Positions 6,012 to 13,164 of a stretch of 16,967 bases of DNA are shown one piece after another. Position numbers and translations under genes: made by a program. Under the pieces are notes generated by a model. It saw only the letters and a program-made list of their open reading frames with translations, made no database searches and was not told where the DNA came from. Positions within the stretch are counted from its first letter, which is position 1; every line of letters starts with the position of its first letter. The stretch is from CAZCWX01 sp964502465. Lineage in GTDB: Bacteria; Desulfobacterota; Binatia; Bin18. The DNA is taken from contig CAZCWX010000082.1 of NCBI GenBank assembly GCA_964502465.1, positions 1-16,967 on the forward strand, given 5' to 3'.

Positions 6012-6830
6012 ATGCTTGATGCAAAAGCACTGCTTGGTTCTTTATTAGAGGGAGGTCTTACCAGATCGAGCACAGATCGGATGCAACATGCGTTTGGCGA
6101 GCGCGGGCTTGGGCAGTCGGGTGGCGTCCTGTCGCAACTGCTTGGCGCTGGACAGAGTGGGGCTGGAGCCGGGACAGGCGATGTTCTTGCCGGTCTGGCA
6201 AATATGGCGCAAGAGATGTTTGGCGGCGCCAGTCGTTCAGTCCAGAGTGGCAACCCCCTGGCAATTGGGGGGTTGGCGGCGCTGGCTGGCTCCCTTTTAG
6301 GCGGAGGTCGCAGTTCGGTCAAAGGCGCAGTGGGGGGAGGTGCACTCGCCCTCCTCGGCAGCCTCGCTCTCAATGCGTTAAAAAATCTCAATACCCAAAC
6401 GGCGGACCAAGAAGCACTGTCTGCGGCTGAGTTGCCGGTGGAACTCAGAGATCCCGTCAATGCCGTTGAGGAAAGTGAGCTGCAGAGCAAGGCGGCACTG
6501 ATCTTGAGAGCCATGATCAACGCTGCCAAAGCTGATGGGCAGATTAGCGATGCTGAGATACAGCGAATCCTGGGAAAGATCGAAGAAGGGGGAGTTAGTG
6601 CCGAGGAGCGAACATTCGTGCAGAACGAAATGCGTCGCCCTCTTGACCTTGACAGCCTCATCCGTGAAGTGTCGAGCCCACAGGTAGCAGCCGAAGTCTA
6701 TGCTGCCTCCTTGCTGGCGATAGAAGTCGATACCCCGGCTGAACGGGATTATTTGCGCCGCCTGGCCCACGGTCTCGGTCTCGACGAGGGGGTTGTCCAG
6801 CGGCTGCATGCAACTCTCGGCATTGACTAA
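6012..6830 (+). CDS. DUF533 / TerB-like (YebE-type) inner membrane protein
   Basis: This 272-residue protein has a Gly-rich N-terminal half, with hydrophobic Gly/Ala/Leu segments at about 83-97 and 105-120 that may enter the membrane. A C-terminal TerB-like helical domain spans about 158-272. It has the acidic helix-turn motif AAKADGQISDAE (residues 171-182), typical of TerB metal-binding families. The order matches the E. coli YebE/DUF533 family, an envelope-associated protein of unclear role. AGAGGAGG lies about 9 bases upstream of the ATG at 6012. It is the first gene of a plus-strand cluster whose next gene looks TelA-like, so a tellurite-resistance-like or stress role is inferred. No catalytic function is visible. 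Confidence 0.78.
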   Translation: MLDAKALLGSLLEGGLTRSSTDRMQHAFGERGLGQSGGVLSQLLGAGQSGAGAGTGDVLAGLANMAQEMFGGASRSVQSGNPLAIGGLAALAGSLLGGGRSSVKGAVGGGALALLGSLALNALKNLNTQTADQEALSAAELPVELRDPVNAVEESELQSKAALILRAMINAAKADGQISDAEIQRILGKIEEGGVSAEERTFVQNEMRRPLDLDSLIREVSSPQVAAEVYAASLLAIEVDTPAERDYLRRLAHGLGLDEGVVQRLHATLGID

Positions 6831-6890
6831 TACTTTCTGAAGAACGGCAAGCAGGCAAATGACCATCAATCCAACCAGGAGGGGAACGTC

Positions 6891-8069
6891 ATGAGCGAGA
6901 ATCTTATCACGACCACGTCCTTGAAATATCTGGACAAGGCGCTCAATCGGCTGCGCGACCTCGGCCTGATGCCGGAATCCACGGACGAGGCGCCGATAGT
7001 GGCGTTGCTCAATCAGATCACAGACCTTGATGAGGCCAAGGTGGTCTCCATTGCCCGCACCCTGAACCAGGCCTCGACCTTTAATGACGTCGTGCGTGAA
7101 CAGATCTCAGCCATGGAGATCGGGGAACGCTATCAGGGGATCACCGAGGCCTTTAACAGCATCCGGGACGACGCCAGGGACATGGTCCGCCAAATGGAGG
7201 ACGGCAAGGTGGACAGCTGGGAGCGGCTGAAAAACATCTGGATGAAAGTGAGCCGTGGCGATATCGCGGCTCGCTTTGGCGAGATCAAGGAGACCTATCT
7301 TGACGTGGCGAAAGACTCTAAAGACCAAATCGAGCGCGAGCGCCTGATTCTGGAAGCGTACCGAGATTTTCGTGGTGCGCTTAAGGAGGCTGAAGTGCTG
7401 GCGCTGCAGGTGCTCAACACCGCCGAGGCCAATCTCAATGGAGCGAAGGCCCGCATGGAGGAGGCCATGAAAACGGTGGAAGCCTACAGCGGCAGTGAGC
7501 CGGCGGAGCGGGCCAAGCTGGAGCTGGCGCGCGATGAGCGCCTACGGGAGCTGCAGGACGAGGAAAAGCGCTACCAGATCAGCAAGGACCTGTCGGACAA
7601 TCTGACCGTGGGTTACAACACCTCGGAGGTGATCATGGCCCGGCTGCTGCAGACTACGAACGCCAAGGAACGGGTCTATGCCCAGGCGGTCAGCTTCTTC
7701 AGCACCAATGAGAGCGTGCTCACGGCGCTAAGCGCCTCTTTCACTGGCCTGCACGGCCTGCACGAGAGCACCCAGACCCTGAACGCTATGAAGGAGGGCG
7801 TGAGTAAGAGTCTGGAGGATTTGGCTGAGGTGGGCGGCAAGATCCAGCAAGCCGCCCTGGAGGCCGGCTATGGCCCGACTATTCGGGCCGATGCGGTGAA
7901 ACGCCTGGTGGATTCGGTGGTGAGTTTTCAGGAGCATTCGTATAGCATCATCTCAGAGATGCGCGAGCAGAGCACCCGCAACGCCCAAGAGATCCGCGCC
8001 GCGGTCGAAGATGGCAAGAAGCGGCTGGCTACACTGGCCGCCCAGGGGAAAGCGTTACCGCATGGCTGA
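6891..8069 (+). CDS. Alpha-helical protein resembling the TelA (toxic anion resistance) family
   Basis: This 392-residue, almost entirely helical protein has no signal peptide or membrane segment. The N-terminus (about 35-90) contains LNQITDLDEAKVVSIARTLN, similar in layout to the N-terminal part of TelA. The middle (about 110-185) has KETYLDVAKDSKDQIERERL followed by a conserved-looking AYRDFRGALKEAEVLALQVL. A long coiled coil follows, and the C-terminus ends STRNAQEIRAAVEDGKKRL, a TelA-like ending. TelA resemblance is from memory of the family pattern, not from a search. Some related genes carry the vague label 'cell surface protein', which the sequence does not support. AGGAGGGG precedes the ATG. 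Its stop overlaps the next gene by 8 bases, which implies translational coupling and a shared complex. Confidence 0.55.
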   Translation: MSENLITTTSLKYLDKALNRLRDLGLMPESTDEAPIVALLNQITDLDEAKVVSIARTLNQASTFNDVVREQISAMEIGERYQGITEAFNSIRDDARDMVRQMEDGKVDSWERLKNIWMKVSRGDIAARFGEIKETYLDVAKDSKDQIERERLILEAYRDFRGALKEAEVLALQVLNTAEANLNGAKARMEEAMKTVEAYSGSEPAERAKLELARDERLRELQDEEKRYQISKDLSDNLTVGYNTSEVIMARLLQTTNAKERVYAQAVSFFSTNESVLTALSASFTGLHGLHESTQTLNAMKEGVSKSLEDLAEVGGKIQQAALEAGYGPTIRADAVKRLVDSVVSFQEHSYSIISEMREQSTRNAQEIRAAVEDGKKRLATLAAQGKALPHG

Positions 8070-9129
8070 GCACCAACCTTCTGACAAGCAACCGCTGGAC
8101 GAGGTCATGTTGGCCATGGATGTGGTCGATACGCTGCGGCATCGACAGCAGCTTATCGAACGGGAGCTAAGTGAAGAGGGTCGGGAGCAAGCGTTGCTGG
8201 CGAGATTGCGGGAGATCTACGCCGCCCAGGGGATCGAAGTGCCAGACCGGGTTCTCGCCGAGGGCGTGGCGGCGCTGCGCGAAGAGCGCTTTCAGTACCA
8301 GCCGCCGGCGCCCAGCCTTGCGGTGCGTCTTGCCCATTTCTACGTCGAGCGCGGCCGGTGGGCCAAGGCAGCACTGGCGGTTGCGGGGATCTTGGTGGTC
8401 GCCGTGATTGCCTACCAAGGCTTTCAGACATATCAGGCCAGTCGGCAGCAAGCGCAGGCTGCGGCAGGTCAGGCCGCCTGGAACGAACTCCTACGCACTG
8501 GACTCGACGCAGAAACACGGGCGATCGGCGACGCCATTCACGGACGGCTGCAAACAGCCCTGCAGCAAGGCGACTCCAGCGGCGTGCGCATGTACGCGGA
8601 GCAGTTGATTGAGTTGCGCGCCCTGCGTACCGAACAGGAGGCCGTGAGCGCAGCGGCCAAGGTTAAGGAAGCCACACTCCGCGCGACGCAGTTGTACGCG
8701 GACGGGCTGGCGGCGCTACGCGCGGGCGATCCCGAAAAGCTCAAAATCGCCCAGACTGCGCTGCAGAGCCTGCGAACCCAGATCGAACAAGAGTATATTC
8801 TGCAGATCGTCTCCCGGCCGGGAGAGCCTAGTGGTGTATGGCGGACGCCGGCGCAGAACCCTCGGGCGCGCAACTACTACCTGATCGTTGAGGCTGTGAC
8901 GCCCGATGGCACCGCGCTGACGCTTCCTGTGACAAACGAGGAGGACAGCAAGACGGTCGGTGTGAGCCGCTGGGGCTTACGCGTAAGTGAACCGATTTTC
9001 GAGCGCGTGCGCGCCGACAAGGAGGATGATGGTCTTATTCAGAACCGTCGCCTCGGCGTGAAGCGTCGCGGGTATCTCGAGCCTGAGTACCTCATACCCG
9101 TTGCGGGCGGGGCAATCACAACCTGGTAG
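8062..9129 (+). CDS. DUF6384-like single-pass membrane protein
   Basis: This 355-residue protein has a conserved N-terminal cytoplasmic region, PLDEVMLAMDVVDTLRHRQQ at 11-30 with EREL and a YAAQGIEVPD motif at 53-62. One transmembrane helix follows at about 101-120. A coiled coil spans about 122-245. The C-terminal domain (about 250-355) has GVWRTP, RNYYLIVEAVTPDG and a final RRGYLEPEYLIPVAGG. The helix position suggests the C-terminal part faces the periplasm. The start at 8062 overlaps the preceding stop by 8 bases, and the gene ends within one base of a possible GTG start of the next, so the three genes look tightly coupled. The family assignment rests on recalled sequence pattern; function is unknown. 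Confidence 0.6.
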   Translation: MAEHQPSDKQPLDEVMLAMDVVDTLRHRQQLIERELSEEGREQALLARLREIYAAQGIEVPDRVLAEGVAALREERFQYQPPAPSLAVRLAHFYVERGRWAKAALAVAGILVVAVIAYQGFQTYQASRQQAQAAAGQAAWNELLRTGLDAETRAIGDAIHGRLQTALQQGDSSGVRMYAEQLIELRALRTEQEAVSAAAKVKEATLRATQLYADGLAALRAGDPEKLKIAQTALQSLRTQIEQEYILQIVSRPGEPSGVWRTPAQNPRARNYYLIVEAVTPDGTALTLPVTNEEDSKTVGVSRWGLRVSEPIFERVRADKEDDGLIQNRRLGVKRRGYLEPEYLIPVAGGAITTW

Positions 9130-9137
9130 TGAATTCT

Positions 9138-10562
9138 ATGATTAGCGGAAGAGAAACCCTGGCCTCCATCGAGCAGGCTCTCCAGGAAGTGAAGCGGCAG
9201 GTGAGGGAACTGGACGTCAAGATCCAGGGCGCCAGTGCTGAGCTGATCCGTCTGGGACAGGAAGAATCCGAGCAGTACAAGGCGCTGGCGAAGCTCCGGG
9301 TTGATCAAATCCTCGGCGGCGAGCTGACGAGCAGCCTGGACGCGACCGCATGGCAAGCTGGGCAGCTCCTGGCCGAACGCGAACGCGCCCTGACAGACCT
9401 GCAGCGTAATGTCGACGCGCTGCAGGCACGCCAGACTGAGCTGGAGGCTGCGCGTGCGGCGCAGGCGCGTCGCGTCGAGGAAGCCGCAAAAGCGCTGGAC
9501 GAGGCCGAGGGGAACGCGCAGGAGCGCCTGGCCCAGGATGCACCCTACCAGGTTCAGCTCGCGCGAGCCCAACAGGTCGACCGGACAGCGAAGCACGCCG
9601 AACAGAAACGGGAACTCGCTGAGCAAGACCGGGGCGAAAAAGGCAAGCCCTATGAGGCTGACAGGCTATTCATGTATCTCTGGCGGCGCGAATACGGAAC
9701 CTCTCGCTATAGGGCGAATCCCCTGATCCGCTATCTTGACGGCAAGGTCGCCAGGCTGTGCGGCTACCATCAGGCGCGCGCGAATTACGCTATGCTGCTC
9801 GAGATTCCGGCGCGTTTGCGTGAGCATGCGCAGCAGGTGCGCAAACAGGCTGACCAGGAGTTTGACACGCTACGAGCCCTGGAGCAGGCGGCGGTCGCCG
9901 CTGGTGAGGTGCCTGCCGCGCAAGCGGCGCTTGCAGAAGAACAGAAAAAAGTTGATGCGCTCGACGACCAGATCGAGCAGGTTGAACAAGAATCCCAACA
10001 ACTCCTCGCAAAGCGGGCGGCGTTTGCTGCCGGAGAAGACGAAGATTTTCGGAAAGCCGTCGAGCTGATGGCAGTGGAATTCCGACGGGACAGTATTGTG
10101 GCATTGCGTCGCGAGGCGCAATTGACCTCGACCCCCGAGGATGACCGCATCATTACCCGGCTGGCCGCGATCGAAGAACAAAAGGGGTGGTTGGAAGAGG
10201 CACTCGGCCATCAACAACAGGCGCTGCGGGGACACCAGCAGCGGCTCAGCGAGCTTGAGTCGGTCCGCCGCGAGTTTAAGCGTCATCGCTTCGACGATAT
10301 GCACTCCACATTCGCGGACGGCGCCCTGCTCACCCTCGTGCTCAACGAGTTTCTCGGAGGCCTGCTGAGCAGGGAAAAATTGTGGCGCACCATAGAGCAT
10401 CAGCAGCGCAGGTCTCCCACTCGCGCAGATCCGACCTTTGGCACCGGCGGATTCAATCGTGCTGGCAGTGTGTGGGGACGCGGTGGCTTTGGCGGCGGCG
10501 GTTTCCGTACGGGCGGCGATTTTGGCTCTGAAGGAGGGTTTCGTACGGGCGGCAAATTCTAA
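9138..10562 (+). CDS. Coiled-coil protein with repeated Gly-Phe-Arg-Thr C-terminal tail
   Basis: This protein of 474 residues is not recognised as a named family. Residues about 5-150 and 215-395 are Glu/Lys/Arg/Ala/Gln-rich coiled coil. They are interrupted by a more globular conserved-looking stretch at about 165-215 (EADRLFMYLWRREYGTSRYR, NPLIRYLDGKVARLCGY). The last 35 residues are Gly-rich, with GGFRTGG twice, each followed by one residue and Phe; the protein ends GGFRTGGKF. There is no signal peptide or membrane helix. The ATG at 9138 is taken as start; a GTG at 9129 overlaps the previous stop by one base and would add three residues. Coupling to the DUF6384-like gene suggests a common complex. 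The tail may be a docking or assembly signal, which is inference. Confidence 0.7.
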   Translation: MISGRETLASIEQALQEVKRQVRELDVKIQGASAELIRLGQEESEQYKALAKLRVDQILGGELTSSLDATAWQAGQLLAERERALTDLQRNVDALQARQTELEAARAAQARRVEEAAKALDEAEGNAQERLAQDAPYQVQLARAQQVDRTAKHAEQKRELAEQDRGEKGKPYEADRLFMYLWRREYGTSRYRANPLIRYLDGKVARLCGYHQARANYAMLLEIPARLREHAQQVRKQADQEFDTLRALEQAAVAAGEVPAAQAALAEEQKKVDALDDQIEQVEQESQQLLAKRAAFAAGEDEDFRKAVELMAVEFRRDSIVALRREAQLTSTPEDDRIITRLAAIEEQKGWLEEALGHQQQALRGHQQRLSELESVRREFKRHRFDDMHSTFADGALLTLVLNEFLGGLLSREKLWRTIEHQQRRSPTRADPTFGTGGFNRAGSVWGRGGFGGGGFRTGGDFGSEGGFRTGGKF

Positions 10563-10624
10563 ACTGGTGGTGCGTATTTTATCCAAAGGGATCGCCTGAA
10601 CGGAAGACATCAACAGAGGGCTCT

Positions 10625-10771
10625 ATGGAGTGGCAGGTCATTGCGCTGAACTTTATTTACGCCATTATGGACCGCATTGAGAGGAACCTCGTGCGTATGG
10701 ACCCTCAGGGGCGGGTCGTGAAGCGAGCACCAAGGCATAAATTTCCGCAGCAACGAGAGAAGGAGGACTCC
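10625..10771 (+). pseudogene. Possible short membrane-gene remnant
   Basis: An ATG at 10625, preceded by AGAGGG at 5 bases, opens with MEWQVIALNFIYAIMDRIER and continues with a basic stretch. The same frame stays open to 10936, but from 10773 it overlaps the well-supported LysM gene in another frame, so its real end is unclear. The opening resembles the first helix of DUF350-type small membrane proteins, with the rest of the helices absent. That suggests a gene shortened by deletion. It could also be chance or a short leader for the LysM gene. The coordinates give only the part not shared with the LysM gene. Confidence 0.3.
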
Positions 10772-10772
10772 T

Positions 10773-11027
10773 ATGGCAGACAAGAAGCCCAAACCAGATT
10801 TTTCCAACGTGCAGAGTGGCGGCTCGTCCAGCGCGCCGAACCCTGCCCCGGCACAAAGTGCGGCCCGCACATACACCGTCGTCAAAGGCGACACCCTCTC
10901 GAAAATAGCCAAAAGTATGTACGGCGATGCCAATAAATGGCGGCGGATCTATGAGGCGAATACAGACATCATCAAGAACCCGGATGTGATCCGTCCGGGA
11001 CAGGTGCTCAAAATTCCAGAGGCATAG
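10773..11027 (+). CDS. Small LysM-domain protein
   Basis: This 84-residue protein has a polar, Ser/Pro/Ala-rich N-terminus (1-32) and one complete LysM domain at 34-82: YTVVKGDTLSKIAKSMYGDA, then KWRRIYEANTDIIKNPDVIR and PGQVLKIP. There is no signal peptide, so the protein is either cytoplasmic like the C-terminal LysM of E. coli Kbp/YgaU, which helps bind potassium, or exported by another route. LysM domains of the secreted type bind peptidoglycan. AAGGAGG lies 7 bases before the ATG. It follows the coiled-coil gene and the possible remnant and precedes a mobile-looking element. The domain is certain; cell location is not. Confidence 0.9.
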   Translation: MADKKPKPDFSNVQSGGSSSAPNPAPAQSAARTYTVVKGDTLSKIAKSMYGDANKWRRIYEANTDIIKNPDVIRPGQVLKIPEA

Positions 11028-11035
11028 CAGGTTGT

Positions 11036-11168
11036 CTTAAAAGTCAGGAAAGCGGGTCATTGCGAGCGGAGCGAAGCAATCTTTATCCGCAAAAGAGCTT
11101 GCTTCCGCAAAAGAGCTTGCTTCCTCGCTTACAGATCCTCACCATGACAGTTCCCTTCCACTTTTAAG
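11036..11168. mobile_element. MITE-like palindromic element with terminal inverted repeats
   Basis: CTTAAAAGT (11036-11044) and ACTTTTAAG (11160-11168) are perfect 9-bp inverted ends, and similarity continues inward with gaps towards GTCAT/ATGAC for about 25 bases. The interior carries GTCATTGCGAGCGGAGCGAA then GCAATC (11056-11081), which resembles the short dispersed repeats found in many bacterial genomes, and an 18-bp tandem duplication. It codes for no protein. No clear target-site duplication is visible. Only one copy is in the window. Confidence 0.6.
11087..11122. repeat. Perfect tandem duplication of an 18-bp unit
   Basis: CCGCAAAAGAGCTTGCTT occurs at 11087-11104 and again at 11105-11122 without any difference, inside the element with inverted ends. 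Each unit contains GAGCTTGCTT. The lack of divergence suggests a recent slippage duplication. Confidence 0.85.
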
Positions 11169-11201
11169 GCACGCTCGAAGACAACAAAGGGGAGGTACCC
11201 A

Positions 11202-11681
11202 ATGCATTACGCCAAACAGACATTTTTCTCTTTAGGGTTATGTTGCTCTCTCATTATCTTTGCGGCTTGCGGGAAGTCTGAGCCTCCACCGGCGCAGCAA
11301 GCCGCTGCCCCTCCGCCTGCTGCGCCGGCAACTCCGCCACCGGCTGCCCCTGCCGTAACAGTCACCGCTATTGAACTGGGGAATCAGATCGGCGCCGACA
11401 ATCGGGTGACGCAGCAGAGCACCGCATTTGCACCTAACGACACGATTTACGTGTCCGTGGTCACCAACGGCTCAGCACCAAGCGCCACGCTGACAGCGAA
11501 GTGGAGCTACCAAGACGGGCAGGTGGTGAACGAGTCCACCCAGACCATTGCGCCGACTGGTCCGGCGGTCACCGAGTTCCACATCGCCAAGCCGGACGGC
11601 TGGCCCGCCGGAACCTACAAAGTGGAGGTGTCCTTAAACGGACGCTCGACTGGGATAAAGGAGTTCGAGGTGAAAGGGTAA
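11202..11681 (+). CDS. Pro/Ala-rich lipoprotein with a C-terminal beta domain
   Basis: This 159-residue protein has a lipoprotein signal peptide: basic start, hydrophobic stretch at 8-20, and lipobox FAAC with the lipidated Cys at 23. GKSEPPP follows; the residue after Cys is Gly, which gives no inner-membrane retention signal. A Pro/Ala linker spans about 27-53. A beta-rich domain at 54-159 contains FAPNDTIYVSVVTNG, LTAKWSYQDG and WPAGTYKVEVSLNG, an Ig-like pattern seen in many periplasmic lipoproteins. GGGGAGG sits about 7 bases before the ATG. A hairpin that can end transcription lies 23 bases after the stop. It is part of the TerB/LysM cluster and could anchor it to the outer membrane. 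Specific function unknown. Confidence 0.82.
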   Translation: MHYAKQTFFSLGLCCSLIIFAACGKSEPPPAQQAAAPPPAAPATPPPAAPAVTVTAIELGNQIGADNRVTQQSTAFAPNDTIYVSVVTNGSAPSATLTAKWSYQDGQVVNESTQTIAPTGPAVTEFHIAKPDGWPAGTYKVEVSLNGRSTGIKEFEVKG

Positions 11682-11704
11682 CTGACGGGCGAAGTCATTA
11701 ACCC

Positions 11705-11750
11705 ACGCGACTGGGGCTGTACCTCTAGTCGCGTCTCTTCATCCCTTTTA
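11705..11750 (+). terminator. Probable transcription terminator after lipoprotein gene
   Basis: ACGCGACT (11705-11712) and AGTCGCGT (11727-11734) form a perfect 8-bp GC-rich stem with a 14-base loop. A pyrimidine-rich tract ending CCCTTTT follows. The T-run is imperfect, so termination may be partial. It lies between the lipoprotein and PrsW-like genes. Confidence 0.5.
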
Positions 11751-11770
11751 GGTGAGCGTCTCCATCTTGA

Positions 11771-12937
11771 ATGAAGAGATGGTTCGTCATTGTTGGTATT
11801 TTTGCTCTGGCTCTCATTCCCGCCGTCGGATTTCTACGACTCGTGACGGGGACGCCTCCGATCATCTTCCTCGCTGCTGTTATCCCGGCTGTCTGCTACT
11901 CGGGTCTGCTCGTTTTCATTGATCGCTACGAGCAAGAGCCGGGCCACCTGCTGCTTGCGATGTTTCTCTGGGGTGCGGTGATCGCCGCTTTCCTTTCATT
12001 CACGGTCAACGATTTCTTTCATACCTGGTCAGTCGGTGTTGTGGGTGAGGACAGGGCTCGTTCTCTCACGCCCCTCCTCGGCGCGCCCGTTATCGAAGAA
12101 GCGGCAAAAGCCGCGGCCGTGTTCATCCTCTTCCTCATCTGGCGCGAGGAGTTCGACGACGTCATCGACGGCATCGTCTACGGGGCGCTCGTGGGAGTGG
12201 GCTTTGCCATGACCGAGAACATCGGTTACTTCACGCTCGCCGCCGTGCAGGGTGGAATGTCCGGGCTCGTGCAGAGTATCTATCTGCGGTCCTTCCTGGG
12301 CGGATTCAACCATGCTGCCTTCACCGCAGCCGTGGGGGCGGGACTCGGCTACGCTCGCGAAACCCTCTCGACAAAGACGCGGCTCCTCGCACCAGTCATC
12401 GGGTTGAGCGGTGCGATCCTGCAGCATATCGCCTGGAATGCCGTCGCTTCCCAGATGATTACGAGCGTGCTCTGCAACCCAGAGTTTCTGGATAGACCGT
12501 GCCAGTCTGCGCCAAGCGAGATAGGACTCTTTGTCGCTATCCCTCTCATCGTCGCAACCTTTATTGGTCCCGGTGGGCTCACACTGCTCGTCATCGCCGT
12601 CCTGGCGTTGCGCCGCGAGGCAGGCGTGATCGCTACAGAATTACGTGACGAGGTACAACTTGGCGTCCTTACCGCGGATGAGTATACCCGACTGTCCTCC
12701 ATCCGCGGTCGACTCGCAGCCGAGTGGCGGGTACTGACGAGGCATGGGTTGCGAGTCTGGCGGGTACTGCGGCGGTTACATCACACTGCGACGGAATTGG
12801 CGTTTTACCGCTGGCGGCGGCGCAGTGGAGATCCCTCACAGGCGCGGCAGGACTCTCTGGAAGACAGGTATCGCGAGGACCTGGCTAAGTTACGGCTCCG
12901 TCTGAGCGAGAGCAAGGGGCAGTCCCAACTCGACTGA
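11771..12937 (+). CDS. PrsW-family intramembrane metalloprotease
   Basis: This 388-residue protein has about eight hydrophobic segments in the first 285 residues and a charged cytoplasmic tail. The family motifs are present: PVIEEAAKAA with Glu109-Glu110, DGIVYGALVGVGFAMTEN with Glu149, a His in GGFNHAAFTA (181) and a His in ILQHIAWNA (219). These match the acid and histidine residues expected for metal binding and catalysis. PrsW proteases cut anti-sigma factors or other membrane proteins in stress signalling; the target here is unknown. The C-terminal tail (about 285-388) is Arg-rich and lacks a recognised domain. The ribosome binding site is poor. A terminator-like hairpin precedes it, so it may have its own promoter although it sits at the end of the envelope cluster. 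Confidence 0.85.
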   Translation: MKRWFVIVGIFALALIPAVGFLRLVTGTPPIIFLAAVIPAVCYSGLLVFIDRYEQEPGHLLLAMFLWGAVIAAFLSFTVNDFFHTWSVGVVGEDRARSLTPLLGAPVIEEAAKAAAVFILFLIWREEFDDVIDGIVYGALVGVGFAMTENIGYFTLAAVQGGMSGLVQSIYLRSFLGGFNHAAFTAAVGAGLGYARETLSTKTRLLAPVIGLSGAILQHIAWNAVASQMITSVLCNPEFLDRPCQSAPSEIGLFVAIPLIVATFIGPGGLTLLVIAVLALRREAGVIATELRDEVQLGVLTADEYTRLSSIRGRLAAEWRVLTRHGLRVWRVLRRLHHTATELAFYRWRRRSGDPSQARQDSLEDRYREDLAKLRLRLSESKGQSQLD

Positions 12938-12972
12938 GCATGGGGATACTTTCGTCTGACTTGAACAATCTT

Positions 12973-13036
12973 GCACAATCTGAACCGAAATCTGAACGAT
13001 ATTTTGAACCATTCGGCTATCCCTAAACCGTAGCCA
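12973..13036. repeat. Dispersed 64-bp repeat, copy 2
   Basis: This is the partner of 5129-5192, with 58 of 64 bases identical by hand count and no gaps. The motifs are CTGAAC at 12980 and 12992, TTGAAC at 13004 and CTAAAC at 13023, giving the same 12, 12 and 19 bp spacing. It ends 128 bp before the aquaporin start and about 55 bp before the candidate -35. Confidence 0.7.
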
Positions 13037-13091
13037 ACGGTATTCTACCCTGCAGTCAGAGAATGACAACGAATGAAGAGCAAAAAAATAG

Positions 13092-13121
13092 TTGTCAGTA
13101 TGGCCAGACAATTGGTATAAG
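13092..13121 (+). promoter_or_regulatory. Candidate sigma-70 promoter for the aquaporin gene
   Basis: TTGTCA (13092-13097) and TATAAG (13116-13121) are each one base from consensus, with 18 bp between them. The start codon is about 40 bases downstream. TTGTC (13092-13096) and GACAA (13107-13111) also form an inverted repeat across the promoter, a possible operator. Confidence 0.5.
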
Positions 13122-13164
13122 GGGCAAATTTTTATGATCTCCCGCAAGGAGAGAGGAGGAGCGT

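Larger units (their letters stand above)
12938..13164. promoter_or_regulatory. Upstream region of the aquaporin gene
   Basis: The gap contains repeat copy 2 and a promoter close to the aquaporin gene. No gene was found in it. A further TTGAAC (12961-12966) lies 19 bp upstream of the first motif of copy 2, extending the spacing pattern to 19, 12, 12, 19. Confidence 0.6.

Noticed and set aside
5993..6661. Minus-strand Ser/Ala/Arg-rich frame opposite the DUF533 gene
   Set aside because: Low-complexity composition without domain signals; the plus-strand gene has a TerB motif and a strong ribosome binding site.
9870..10613. Long minus-strand open frame opposite the coiled-coil gene
   Set aside because: The plus-strand gene has the coiled-coil pattern, conserved tail and operon context. 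The opposite frame has no recognisable domain and is a side effect of GC-rich codon use.
11056..11122. CRISPR array
   Set aside because: Only two identical units abut directly, with no spacers between them, and no cas gene is present.
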